64,000 nucleotides of DNA from Candidatus Thiodictyon syntrophicum. GTDB lineage: Bacteria > Pseudomonadota > Gammaproteobacteria > Chromatiales > Chromatiaceae. The notes beneath the pieces were generated by a model. That model made no database searches and was not told the origin of the DNA. It saw nothing but the letters and a program-made list of their open reading frames with translations. Location: NCBI RefSeq assembly GCF_002813775.1, contig NZ_CP020370.1, forward strand, positions 4,117,501 to 4,181,500. The letters are read 5' to 3'. Below, piece after piece: positions 1 to 8,426 of this stretch. Position numbers and translations under genes: made by a program. Numbering within the stretch: position 1 is the stretch's first letter; every line of letters begins with the position of its first letter.

Positions 1-2148
1 GTCGATAAAGGTGCCGTGGCGATTCAAGGGCAGGCCGTCATGATCGTTGCGGCCGACACGTCGGCGTCGCGCACCGGAGGTCGAGGCTTTAGCCGGACCA
101 GGGCCGCGCAGACGCGCCGTCGACCGGCTAAAGCCTCGACCTCCGGTCTTCTTCTGGTGGCCGGAACGGCGATCAAGGTCCCAGGGCGCATCCAGCGCCG
201 CGCGAACCGGCAATCCGGGCCAGCGCAGCCACTCCAGGGGCGCGCACCAGTAGGCGCGCCGCTCGCCGTGGCCGTCGGTGAACCCGACGAAGAGCCCGTC
301 GCCGTCGCGCCCCAGGGTGTGGGCCCAGGCGGGCCTGTCCATGGGCGCGATCAGCAGTTCCTCGAAGTCGGTGCGCAGGCGCCAGCCGGCCGCGTTCAGC
401 GGCAGTGCGCTGGCGCCCCCGTTGGCCGGGTCCAGCCCCAGACTCTGCCAGGGGGCGCCGCCGCGGTTCTCCTGCGCATCGACCACGGGCCAGCCGGTAG
501 GCATCTGGGAAACCACCGGGCTGCCGCTGCCGAAGGTCTCGGCGGGCGCCGCCGTGGACTCCCATTCCAGCCAGTCGCCGCGCTGGACCAGGCGCCAGGA
601 GTGGGGTCGCTTGGGGCGGCCCGCGGCGGCCTGCGCACGGTAGATGTCGAAACCGGCGGGGTTCACGGAGCCTGAACGTTCGGCCTCGGGGTGGGCCAAC
701 AGCCAGAGCCGATGGGAACTGGGGCTATGGTCCCAGGCGGCCCGGTCCAGGTGTCCGGCATGACTGGTGATCCAGGCCCCGAGCCAACGGGCGTGCTCGC
801 CCTCGGCAGCGGCCTCGGTCAGGGCCGCCGCCACCTCCTGGTAGAAGGCCTCGGCCTCGGGGTCGGTGCGGCCGTGCGCCGCCGCCTGGAGCGCTCGCTC
901 CTCCATGCGTTGTGAGCGCGTGCTGCCCTGTCCCTGCTGGGCGCGGATCAGGGCCCAGGCGAGGCGGCGCTCGTCCTCGTCGCCGGTAGTGGGAAAGGCC
1001 GCGCGCAGGCGCCCGAGTTCGGTGAGGTCGCCGGGGAGTAACGCGAAATCACCGGCGGTGAAGGCCGGATGCTGCCAGGCGGCGGCCTCACTGCCGGCGT
1101 CGGCCAGGTGCGCGGGCAGGCGGTGGCGCAGGTGCCGGAGCAGCGCCGGGCGGATGGCGACGCAGGCGCTGAGCAGGGTGAGCAGCAGGCGCGCCCCCGG
1201 GTCCTCTTGGATGGCCGCCGCCAGGTCCAGGGTTTGCGCAGGCCAGGGCCGCGGTCCGCCGGGCCGGGCGGGGATGCGGCTGCCCCGGTCCAGTGCCACC
1301 GGAAAGTAGAGCCCGGCCAGTTCCGGGTCCCACCAGCGGGGCGGACAGGGGGTCAGCACGACGGGGCGCCGACCGGTCCCGGCCAGTCGCCGGCCGAGCC
1401 GAACCCAGGCCTGGCGCTGGGCGGCGGTGCCCAGGCAGCCCAGGTCACCGGCGATCAGCACCGGGATGTCGGCGGCGGGCGGCACATAGGGGCGCGGCGG
1501 ACCCCAGGCCCCGGCCTCCCAAGGTTGAACGGGGCCGTCCGGCCCCTGGTCCATCCGCAGAATCTCCAGGCCAGTCCCGCCGCGCAGTCGCGGCAGGGCG
1601 GTCTTGAGTGCGTTGAAGTCGCCCCAGAAGGGGTAGAGCCGCGGGTGCAGGTCGAGGATGAGCTGACCCGCGGGGGCCCAGCGTTGACCCTTGAGGCGCG
1701 GTAGCCGCCGCAGGGGTTGGATGCGGCAGCAGGCCGCCACCAGCCGCGGCAGGTCGATACGGTTGCGCTCGGCCAGGTCGCCCAGGGCGGCGCGCAGGAA
1801 GGGCCAGAGACGCGGCCAGGGGATCAGGGGGGGCGGCGGACCCAGGGGCGCGACCGGCGGCTCTGGTTCGAGTTCAGGCTGCGGATCGGGTACTGCCAGT
1901 GGCGGCGCGAGCGTGCGACACTCGACAACGCGGTACTGGCGGTGGCATGGCGCGGCGGTTGCGGTTAGCGTCTCGCCTACGTGTGCCATGGCACGCACTT
2001 CACCGATTGCCGCAGGACACGTTGCCATGCCTCGAGCGGGCGGCTGCTCCTGGTAGCCCAGCGTTTCAGCCAATCGCCCCAGACGGGCATCGTCCAGACC
2101 CAAGGCCCAGCAGATCAGATCGGCCCGACCCAGGGCGCCGCGTTTCAT
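1..2148 (-). CDS. Large vWA-like (SAV_2336-N-like) protein, partial (3' end outside window)
   Basis: The frame is open for all 716 codons from an ATG at 2148 to the window edge, so the C-terminus is missing. After a short helical start and a Pro-rich linker (about residues 75-105), the chain reads like the degenerate vWA domain I remember from SAV_2336-N proteins. A strand LILDLHPRLYPFWGDF stands where a vWA protein has its metal-binding strand, and a second strand VLIAGDLGCLG with a PCPPRWW turn follows about 90 residues later. It lies 34 bp downstream of the MoxR ATPase gene on the same strand, the usual MoxR-vWA pairing. A palindromic element is translated in frame near the window edge (73-147). 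Family assignment is from pattern memory only; the missing part may carry another domain. Confidence 0.6.
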   Translation of the reverse strand, partial: MKRGALGRADLICWALGLDDARLGRLAETLGYQEQPPARGMATCPAAIGEVRAMAHVGETLTATAAPCHRQYRVVECRTLAPPLAVPDPQPELEPEPPVAPLGPPPPLIPWPRLWPFLRAALGDLAERNRIDLPRLVAACCRIQPLRRLPRLKGQRWAPAGQLILDLHPRLYPFWGDFNALKTALPRLRGGTGLEILRMDQGPDGPVQPWEAGAWGPPRPYVPPAADIPVLIAGDLGCLGTAAQRQAWVRLGRRLAGTGRRPVVLTPCPPRWWDPELAGLYFPVALDRGSRIPARPGGPRPWPAQTLDLAAAIQEDPGARLLLTLLSACVAIRPALLRHLRHRLPAHLADAGSEAAAWQHPAFTAGDFALLPGDLTELGRLRAAFPTTGDEDERRLAWALIRAQQGQGSTRSQRMEERALQAAAHGRTDPEAEAFYQEVAAALTEAAAEGEHARWLGAWITSHAGHLDRAAWDHSPSSHRLWLLAHPEAERSGSVNPAGFDIYRAQAAAGRPKRPHSWRLVQRGDWLEWESTAAPAETFGSGSPVVSQMPTGWPVVDAQENRGGAPWQSLGLDPANGGASALPLNAAGWRLRTDFEELLIAPMDRPAWAHTLGRDGDGLFVGFTDGHGERRAYWCAPLEWLRWPGLPVRAALDAPWDLDRRSGHQKKTGGRGFSRSTARLRGPGPAKASTSGARRRRVGRNDHDGLPLNRHGTFID
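73..147. repeat. Palindromic repeat translated inside the first gene
   Basis: Two perfect 24-base arms (73-96 and 124-147) are inverted around a 27-base centre. The same arm sequence (GGTCGAGGCTTTA and its complement) recurs at about 52440 and 52740. The host reading frame continues through the element without a stop, adding about 25 residues to the protein. Confidence 0.8.
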
Positions 2149-2182
2149 GGGTCCGGCCGCCGTGTCGGTCGCGGCAATGGGC

Positions 2183-3157
2183 TCACCCGCTCCGCGCCCC
2201 GGTCTTGTCGAGCGCGAAGCGGGCGATCCGCAAGAACAGGGCCTTCTGCTTGGCCTCGCTCGACCCGCGGGCATTCACCAGGGCGCGCAGGATGTCCAGG
2301 TACTCGGCCTGGCCCGGCGCCGGGCGGCCCAGGTCCAGGGCGCGGGCGCGGTCCTCGACGAGTTGCTCGGCCACCAGGGTGCGGACGGCCTTGGTGCACT
2401 GCGTGCCGAAGTGCTCACCGCCACGCTTGACCAAGCAGTCGATCAGGTCGCTCGGCTTGGTGGGCAGGTCGAGCCGCAGGACCATGCAGCGGCGCAGGAA
2501 GGCGGCGGGGAGTTCGCGTTCCTCGTTGGTGGTGATGACCACCAGCGGTGCCGGAACCCCGGGGCTGAGCCCCACCGGGGCCTCCAGCCAGGGCACCGGG
2601 AAGGCGCCGTTGCCAAGCGTCTCCAGCAGGCTGTTGGGCAGGTCCGCCTCGGCCTTGTCGATCTCGTCGATGAGGAGCACGGCCCCCTGCTCCGGGGTCC
2701 AGCCGGCGAGCCCCGCCGGGGGACTCGCCTTGCACAGGCAGTAGTCGCGGAGTTGGTCCTGGGCGGAGGTCCAGTTGAAGACCCACCACAGGGGGCCGGG
2801 GCTCAGATAGCGGCGGGGGTCGAGCCGTTCCCGATGGTCCAGGTCCGAGTGGACGGCGGCCAGGACCTGGGCCTCGCCCAGACGGGCGACGGCATCGTAT
2901 TCCCACTGGAGGTCCTGGGCCTCGCTGCGCGCGTGGACTACGCTGGAGACGAAGACCCGTCCCAGCACCCGGGCGGCGGCCCGGGCCAGTTGGCTCTTGC
3001 CCGCGCCCGGTTCGCCGCGCACCAGGAGCGGGCGCTCGGCGGCCAGGGCGGCCAGGATGGCATCGGCGCTCGCCTCGTCGAACAGGTGGACGGATGCGGG
3101 CCAGGTACCGCAGGGCGGCAGTTCCACGCGGGTATCGACCGGGATGTCGGGGATCAT
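2183..3157 (-). CDS. MoxR-type AAA+ ATPase
   Basis: A 324-aa AAA+ ATPase. Walker A is GEPGAGKS at residues 48-55, Walker B is VLLIDEIDK, and an ITTNEERELP sensor-1 segment is followed by AFLRRC, the arginine-finger region. Length and motif order fit single-domain MoxR ATPases, which act with vWA-domain partners as regulated unfoldases or chaperones. The start ATG at 3157 overlaps the stop of the upstream TIR-phosphoesterase gene in an ATGA, and the vWA-like gene follows 34 bp downstream, so all three are probably co-translated. An upstream alternative start (3184) would sit inside the preceding gene and has no better ribosome site. Confidence 0.85.
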   Translation of the reverse strand: MIPDIPVDTRVELPPCGTWPASVHLFDEASADAILAALAAERPLLVRGEPGAGKSQLARAAARVLGRVFVSSVVHARSEAQDLQWEYDAVARLGEAQVLAAVHSDLDHRERLDPRRYLSPGPLWWVFNWTSAQDQLRDYCLCKASPPAGLAGWTPEQGAVLLIDEIDKAEADLPNSLLETLGNGAFPVPWLEAPVGLSPGVPAPLVVITTNEERELPAAFLRRCMVLRLDLPTKPSDLIDCLVKRGGEHFGTQCTKAVRTLVAEQLVEDRARALDLGRPAPGQAEYLDILRALVNARGSSEAKQKALFLRIARFALDKTGARSG

Positions 3158-5853
3158 GTCATCGCCTCGATGTCTTCCAGGCACTCCTTGATCTGACCGG
3201 AGAGCTTGGCGGCGGGCAGGAGGAAGACCTCCGGGTGGTCGGCGCCGGGGCCGACCAGCACGATCAGGTGGACCTCCGGGATGTCGGCGTGGATGGCCTT
3301 CAGGACGGCGGCGTAGTCAAAGGCGTTGGTCGCACCGCGGCCGTCGAGGACGATTCGCCGCTGCTCCCCCTTTTCATCGCGCCGGATTGTCACCCGTTCA
3401 CGAAGCTCCTGCCAGGTATCGGGGTCGAGAACGGGCGGCGGCTCCTTGCCTTCGATGTGCTGATAGACCAGACGGCGCACATAGTTCAAGGCCGGTTCGA
3501 GGTCCATGTGCAGCAGCTCGTTCACCCCCGGGTCGGCCTTCGGGTGGGGCGAGATATCGTAGCGGCCATAGTCCCAGCGGTCGCGACCGGACTCGAAGTC
3601 GGCCGGGCGACCGGCCCAGCGCGCCGCGAGCACCTCGATACAGGCGTTGCGGCCCAGTGGGATGCGGAAGGCGGCGCCATCGAACCACCGGGCTGTGACC
3701 TTGGGCGCGTACGGCCAGGCGTAGTCGTCGAGGACGGTCAGCACCGACAGCCAGCCGAGGATGGCGCGGGCGCGCTCGCGCAGGGGCGTGAGATCGCCTT
3801 GGGCACGGCGCACCGCCAGGGTGGCGTCCCGGACCGCCTGGCGCAAGGCGCCCATGGCCGCGCGGACCCCGTCGGCGTCGCGGCGGCAGAGCCAGGCGGC
3901 CACTTCTTGAGCACCGGCGGGCGGCGCCACTTTGACGTGCGCCGCCAGGGCCGTCACCAGGGCGGGGACGGCGTCCAGGTTCGCGGCAATCTCCCGCGGC
4001 GCCGTCTGGTGGACAGGGTTCGGCGGGACGGGCTGCGCATCAGGCTGCACGCGGTCGGGGCGCGAGGGGTCGCCATTGAGTCTTCCGGCCTTGGAGCCGG
4101 CCCCCGGGGCCCCGGGCCTCCTGCCGGTGATCCCCCAGATCAACCGGTCAAGACCACCAGCGTCTCCAGTGTCTGGACTCGCGCGCAGGTCCACCCAGGT
4201 GCGATTGGCGAGGAACATGGGCAATTGCGGCACCCGTGGGGCATCGGACAGCAAGACCGGGATAACGGGGCGCTGGTCGCGGACCGCAAGCGCGAGTGCT
4301 GCCTGCTGCTCCTCGACCTCCCAGGGGCCGAGCCCGTCGGCACCCACCAGGACGGCAACGCTGCTGGAAGCGACGATGCCGAGCTCCAACTGGGGCTGCC
4401 AGGGGAGCCCCGGGCGCAATTCGTCCTCGTCGAGCCAAACCGAGACGCCGGCCGCGCGCAACGCCGCCGCCAGTGCACGCACTGCCGACTTGTCTTTGGT
4501 GTTGTGGCTCAGGAAGCAATCAAAGGCCGGGGAGTCTTCCTGGTTCCTCTGCGGTTGCGCTGGTGATGTGACCCTGGGTCCGTCGGGCGGCGCGACCTGA
4601 TCGCCAACAATCGCCGGAACCTGCGTCGGTTGCGCAGACGCCGCCTGCGCATTCGCCGACCCCGTTGACCGGGTACCATGCCCGGCGTCCGCGGGTCCGA
4701 CTTGGTTTACCCCGGCGGCAGCGACCCGATTGGCAATGGACGCCGAAGACTGTGTGGGTTGGGTATCTTCGGGCTGGTTGGGCACCGGCCCCGGTGACTC
4801 TGCGGCACGCCCCACATCGCCAGGCGTTCGCGGCCCCTTCCCGGCACCGCGCTCCACGGGCACCAGAATACTGTGGGTCCCTTCCGGACACCCATGCTGG
4901 TTGCGGTCCACCTGCCAATCGTCCTGATTCCAGCAGCGGAAATGGAACTCGACCCGGCGCGGCCGGGTAGAGAGTTCGATCCACTGGAAGGCGTTGGGAT
5001 AGGGCTTGCCGGAGTAGCAGCAGCCGGCGGCGGCCTCGATGCAGGCGTAGCGGGGGTCGGCGGGGACGATGCGAAAGTGGTCGGGCTGGTGCAGATGGCC
5101 GCGCAGGATCAGGTCCCGGTGGCGGTGCAGCGTCCGCTGGGCGTCGTTGCGGTCGAACTCGGCGAGCGAGGCCCAGGGGTGGTGCAGCAGGGCGAGGCGC
5201 CAATCCCAGTCGCCCTCGCCGTCCGGGTGGAGCACGGTCTGGTTGATCTGGTAGGTGCTGAGCAGGAGGCGGCTGTCGTCGTCGCCGCCGGCCAGCCAGG
5301 CGGAGTCGAGCCCGGCGACGTGCAGGCGCTGGTCGCGAATGACAATGCTGCGCTGCCACCAGGGCCGGGCCTGGCGCGGGCCCAGCCAGTCGCTGTAGAA
5401 CCTGAGGTAGGCGGCGTGGCGCTTGAGAAGCAGTTCGCGCGTCGCCTTGGTCTTCAGGCGGTCGGTGATCGCGTCCTGGGTCCGCGCCGCGAGCATGGCC
5501 CGGTGGGCATCGCGGGCGCCGGGCTCGATCAGGCCCCAGTCGACATCGTGATTCCCGGGTACCAACAGCAGGCGGTCCCGGGCCAGGGGCGTGGCCGGAT
5601 CGCTGGTGAGACAGGACCAGAGTCCGTCCAGCCACTGCCGGGCGAGTTGGTACTCCTCGCGCCGGCCGGCGTTGGCGAGGTCGCCGGTGATGACCACCAG
5701 GTCCGGATAGAGCTGGTGCGCGGCGATATCCGCGGCGATGAACCGGGCCAGGGCGCGCAGGATCGGGTCGGCGTCCCACTGCGAGCGGGTGCTGAAGTGG
5801 AGATCCGACAGGTGCAGGAGACGAACGGGAAGATCGGTCGTGGGTGCGTCCAC
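3154..5853 (-). CDS. Calcineurin-like metallophosphoesterase fused to a TIR domain
   Basis: About 899 aa. Residues about 10-310 are a calcineurin-type phosphoesterase with every metal motif visible: SDLHF, TGDLAN, PGNHD, LLHHPW and GHLH. A low-complexity linker rich in Pro, Gln and Ala follows. A TIR domain of the TIR_2 type lies at about residues 440-590 (DCFLSHN, VWLDEDELRPG, WQPQLELGI, LGPWEVEE). The last 300 residues are helical, then alpha/beta, and I do not recognise them. TIR domains in bacterial conflict systems usually cleave NAD+; that activity is inferred here. I chose GTG 5853, preceded by GGAG at a normal distance, over ATG 5904. The gene is coupled by ATGA to the MoxR ATPase and divergent from a Uma2 gene. 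Confidence 0.85.
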   Translation of the reverse strand: MDAPTTDLPVRLLHLSDLHFSTRSQWDADPILRALARFIAADIAAHQLYPDLVVITGDLANAGRREEYQLARQWLDGLWSCLTSDPATPLARDRLLLVPGNHDVDWGLIEPGARDAHRAMLAARTQDAITDRLKTKATRELLLKRHAAYLRFYSDWLGPRQARPWWQRSIVIRDQRLHVAGLDSAWLAGGDDDSRLLLSTYQINQTVLHPDGEGDWDWRLALLHHPWASLAEFDRNDAQRTLHRHRDLILRGHLHQPDHFRIVPADPRYACIEAAAGCCYSGKPYPNAFQWIELSTRPRRVEFHFRCWNQDDWQVDRNQHGCPEGTHSILVPVERGAGKGPRTPGDVGRAAESPGPVPNQPEDTQPTQSSASIANRVAAAGVNQVGPADAGHGTRSTGSANAQAASAQPTQVPAIVGDQVAPPDGPRVTSPAQPQRNQEDSPAFDCFLSHNTKDKSAVRALAAALRAAGVSVWLDEDELRPGLPWQPQLELGIVASSSVAVLVGADGLGPWEVEEQQAALALAVRDQRPVIPVLLSDAPRVPQLPMFLANRTWVDLRASPDTGDAGGLDRLIWGITGRRPGAPGAGSKAGRLNGDPSRPDRVQPDAQPVPPNPVHQTAPREIAANLDAVPALVTALAAHVKVAPPAGAQEVAAWLCRRDADGVRAAMGALRQAVRDATLAVRRAQGDLTPLRERARAILGWLSVLTVLDDYAWPYAPKVTARWFDGAAFRIPLGRNACIEVLAARWAGRPADFESGRDRWDYGRYDISPHPKADPGVNELLHMDLEPALNYVRRLVYQHIEGKEPPPVLDPDTWQELRERVTIRRDEKGEQRRIVLDGRGATNAFDYAAVLKAIHADIPEVHLIVLVGPGADHPEVFLLPAAKLSGQIKECLEDIEAMT

Positions 5854-5980
5854 CGGACAGGCGCTCCATCGTCGTTGGCGTCTGCGTAGGCTAACCTTCA
5901 ACATCCGTGGGTTGCAACCGCCTTTCCGGACCGGCAGCCCCCGGGACTATACTCACGCGCGTGACACCAGGAGCAAACCC

Positions 5981-6559
5981 ATGTCGATTCAGCCGCAACC
6001 CTATTACAGCTTCGAGGACTATCTGGCCACCGAGCGGGCGTGCAGCGACGCGAAGCACGAATATGTCGCGGGCGAGGTCTTCGCCATGGCCGGGGCCTCG
6101 TACAACCACAACCTGATCAGCACTAACCTGGCCAGCGAGTTGCGCCAACAGCTCAAACCGCGCCCCTGCACGGTGCTGGCCAACGACATGCGCCTGCGCG
6201 TGGAGGTCGCCGACGCCTGCGCCTATCCGGATGTCGTGGTCCTGTGCGAACGGCCGATGTTTCACGACCGCCGCCGTGACGTGCTGACCGATGCGACGCT
6301 GGTGGCTGAGGTCCTGTCTCCTTCCACGGAGGGCTACGACCGCGGCGGCAAGTTCGCCCTCTACCGCGACCTGCCGAGCCTGCGTCAGTATGTCCTGATC
6401 GCCCAGGACCGGCCCGCCGTCGATCTGTTCACGCGTCAGGCCGATGGCCGCTGGCTGCTCGAGGCCTATACGGACCCCGCGGTGCCGATCCGCTTCGAGT
6501 CCATCGGCTGCACCCTGACCCTGGGTGAGGTCTATGACAAGGTGGAGTTTGAGGCCTGA
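5981..6559 (+). CDS. Uma2 family (DUF820) restriction-fold nuclease
   Basis: A complete 192-aa Uma2 protein. It shows the usual order FEDYLATE, EYVAGEVFAMAG, an N-H pair in YNHNLI, VLANDMRLRV, YPDVVV, VAEVLSPST, GGKFALYRDL and the C-terminal VYDKVEF. Asp in YPDVV and Glu in VAEVLS are the PD-(D/E)xK-type catalytic residues. A ribosome site (CAGGAG) precedes the ATG. Uma2 genes are plentiful in cyanobacteria and purple sulfur bacteria, usually as solitary movable genes of unknown role. This one is the only plus-strand gene inside the minus-strand island, so it looks like a later insertion. A gutted relative lies at 16012-16302 and a longer one at 57510-58256. Confidence 0.9.
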   Translation: MSIQPQPYYSFEDYLATERACSDAKHEYVAGEVFAMAGASYNHNLISTNLASELRQQLKPRPCTVLANDMRLRVEVADACAYPDVVVLCERPMFHDRRRDVLTDATLVAEVLSPSTEGYDRGGKFALYRDLPSLRQYVLIAQDRPAVDLFTRQADGRWLLEAYTDPAVPIRFESIGCTLTLGEVYDKVEFEA

Positions 6560-6601
6560 CCCGGACTTTGGGGTAAGGCCGCGGGCCAGGGGTCGAGGTC
6601 T

Positions 6602-6689
6602 GTAGGCTGGGTAGAGCGCAGCGAAACCCAGCATTCGGTGCCGTCGGTGGGCGCAATGGATGGGTTTCGCTGCGCTCTACCCATCCTAC
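6602..6689. repeat. Imperfect palindromic intergenic repeat, copy 1
   Basis: An 88-bp element with inverted arms of about 29 bases (GTAGGCTGGGTAGAGCGCAG and complement) around a variable centre. A second copy lies at 22801-22888 with the same arms and a different centre. A degenerate trace shares CAGCAATCAACGCCTTA near 33066. It lies between the convergent ends of the Uma2 gene and the GAP1-like gene and could act as a bidirectional terminator. Confidence 0.85.
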
Positions 6690-6730
6690 GGGGACACCGG
6701 AGACGCCGGGGACACCGGGGACACGGAGGG

Positions 6731-8260
6731 TCAGAGCAGGTCGCTCAAGGCCCGCGTCAGGTCGGGGTTGCCGGTGGCGGCAAGCCAGCGCCGCATCCAG
6801 GTGCGCAGATCGCTGACCAAGGACGCATCCGGGCAGGCGCGACTGTGTTCCAGGAGCCGGCGCAGGACCGGGGCACCGTGGGCGGCGAGGTGGCCGCCAA
6901 CCGCGGCGGGGTCGGCGGCGAGGGCGGCGAGCAGGGCGGGAACGCGCTGGTCTTGGGGCAGGCCCACCAGGTCCAGGGTGTCGGGGTGCGGCAGGACGAA
7001 GAGCGCGGCGGCGCGCAGTTGATCGATCTTGAAGGCCCAGTCGGCGGCATCGGCGCCGGCGGGGCGGCGCTCTTGCAGGACAGCGATCCAGCGGATCAGT
7101 GGGTGCCCGGCGGGGTCTTCGTTAGGGGCCATGGGAGGCCAGGCGGCGGGGGCCGCCAGGTCCGCGGCCAGGCGCGCGAGGTCCAGGCGGCGCAGGTTGA
7201 TGCTGTCCGCGAATTCATGCAGATAGCGCAGGGCGGGACGCTCGGGCGCGGTGGGCTCCAGGTGCAGCCGGGGGTGCGGGTGGAGGCCGGGCGCCTCTGG
7301 GAGCGCGGGCGTCCCGCCCGCGCGCGGGCGGGACGCCCGCGCTCCTGGCCCTTGCGCCGTGAGCAATCCCGGATCGCGCGCATAGAGGGCGGCGGCCAAG
7401 AGGGCGCCGAGCTCCTGGTGTTCGGGCGCGGGGTCCGGACCGGGACCGGCGTCTTGGGTGCCCGCCAGGTCCCAGTTGCGGCCCAGGTCGCGCGGGTCGA
7501 TCAGGGTCGCGGGCACCCAGGCACACAGGGAGCGGCGCTCGGCCTGCGCCGGGGACAGGGGCAGCAGCAGCGCGGCCAGCGCGCCCGGCGGCAGGGGCCG
7601 TTGCAGACCGCGCGGCAGCACCGGGCGCGACCCGGCGAGCAGGCCGGCGTAAACGGCGGCCAGGCGCGGCTGGTCCAGGGCCGCCAGCAGGGACTCGATG
7701 CCGGCCGCGATGACCCTTTCCAGCCCGGCGCGATCGAGTCTGACGGGCGGGTAGAGGTCCAGCCCGAGCGCGTAGTCCGGCCGCTGCCAGTCGCCCTCCC
7801 CTACCCGGTCCCACCAGGGCCCATCATCGCCTTGGGCCACGACCGGCAGCAGCGCGGCGGCGGCCAGGGCGACCGGGAACCCGGGCTGGGGCCGCCGCCA
7901 GTGCAGCACCCACTTTTCCAGGACGGCGCCGCGCCCCGCGGCATCCAGGGCGCGGCTGGGATAGGTGCCGATGGCGAAATAGTCCGGTGCCGCCGCCCAG
8001 GGCACGCGCCAGGCGGTGGTGCGGACCGCCCGATCCTCGGCGCCGATGCGCAGGTACCGGTGCAGGTCCGGGCACCCGGCGCCGAAGCCGGGGCTGCGGG
8101 CGATCCAGCGGTAATCGGACGCCGCGCCGTGGACCTTGCCCCAGATACCCAGCGCGCAATGCAGGTCCTCACCCGCGAGGGCCGCGGCCCCGGCCAGCGC
8201 GGGCCAGCGCCATAGGCCATTCAACGAGTCGTCCGCAGCGTCGTCCAGGGAATCGCTCAT
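6731..8260 (-). CDS. GTPase-associated (GAP1-N-like) protein
   Basis: About 509 aa, soluble, with no P-loop. Its first 270 residues align by eye with the N-terminal half of the GTPase encoded just upstream: a shared W-W/S-WPALAG start, a W-A-x-SPG turn, a GAED segment, a VLE-W segment, ALAALLLPL and a W-DL element before the linker. This resembles the GAP1-N type domains described with conflict-system GTPases, so it may be a regulator or adaptor of that GTPase. The C-terminal part is helical and unrecognised. A perfect 46-bp palindrome (7300-7345) is translated in frame as an Ala/Arg/Pro-rich linker. ATG 8260 was preferred to GTG 8272. An inverted repeat separates it from the GTPase gene. Confidence 0.7.
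   Translation of the reverse strand: MSDSLDDAADDSLNGLWRWPALAGAAALAGEDLHCALGIWGKVHGAASDYRWIARSPGFGAGCPDLHRYLRIGAEDRAVRTTAWRVPWAAAPDYFAIGTYPSRALDAAGRGAVLEKWVLHWRRPQPGFPVALAAAALLPVVAQGDDGPWWDRVGEGDWQRPDYALGLDLYPPVRLDRAGLERVIAAGIESLLAALDQPRLAAVYAGLLAGSRPVLPRGLQRPLPPGALAALLLPLSPAQAERRSLCAWVPATLIDPRDLGRNWDLAGTQDAGPGPDPAPEHQELGALLAAALYARDPGLLTAQGPGARASRPRAGGTPALPEAPGLHPHPRLHLEPTAPERPALRYLHEFADSINLRRLDLARLAADLAAPAAWPPMAPNEDPAGHPLIRWIAVLQERRPAGADAADWAFKIDQLRAAALFVLPHPDTLDLVGLPQDQRVPALLAALAADPAAVGGHLAAHGAPVLRRLLEHSRACPDASLVSDLRTWMRRWLAATGNPDLTRALSDLL
7300..7345. repeat. Perfect 46-bp palindrome inside coding sequence
   Basis: The 23-base half starting GGAGCGCGGGCGTCCCGC at 7300 is exactly complementary to 7323-7345. 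It lies within the GAP1-like gene and keeps the frame, encoding an Ala-Arg-Pro-Gly linker. The sequence type (GGGCGTCCCGCCCGCG) resembles short REP elements of GC-rich Proteobacteria. Confidence 0.9.
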
Positions 8261-8266
8261 CGCAAG

Positions 8267-8409
8267 ATCCACAGATGAACACAGATGAACACAGATGTTC
8301 TTCGCATTGTCATACGGTTATCGCCACTGTCACAATCACCCGCACGGTGAGCCTCGGACCAAACGTAAGCCAGCAAATCATCTGTGTTCATCTGTGTTCA
8401 TCTGTGGAT
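8267..8409. repeat. Inverted repeat with arms made of a 10-bp tandem word
   Basis: Perfect 31-base inverted arms lie at 8267-8297 and 8379-8409. Each arm is three units of the 10-base word ACAGATGAAC. The centre is about 80 bp. It fills the gap between the GTPase gene and the GAP1-like gene and abuts the latter's start. Confidence 0.95.
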
Positions 8410-8426
8410 GACTCCTCTTTCTGGGC

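Noticed and set aside
8267-8409. CRISPR array, from the repeated ACAGATGAAC units
   Set aside because: Units are 10 bp and contiguous, arranged as two inverted arms, with no spacers and no cas genes.
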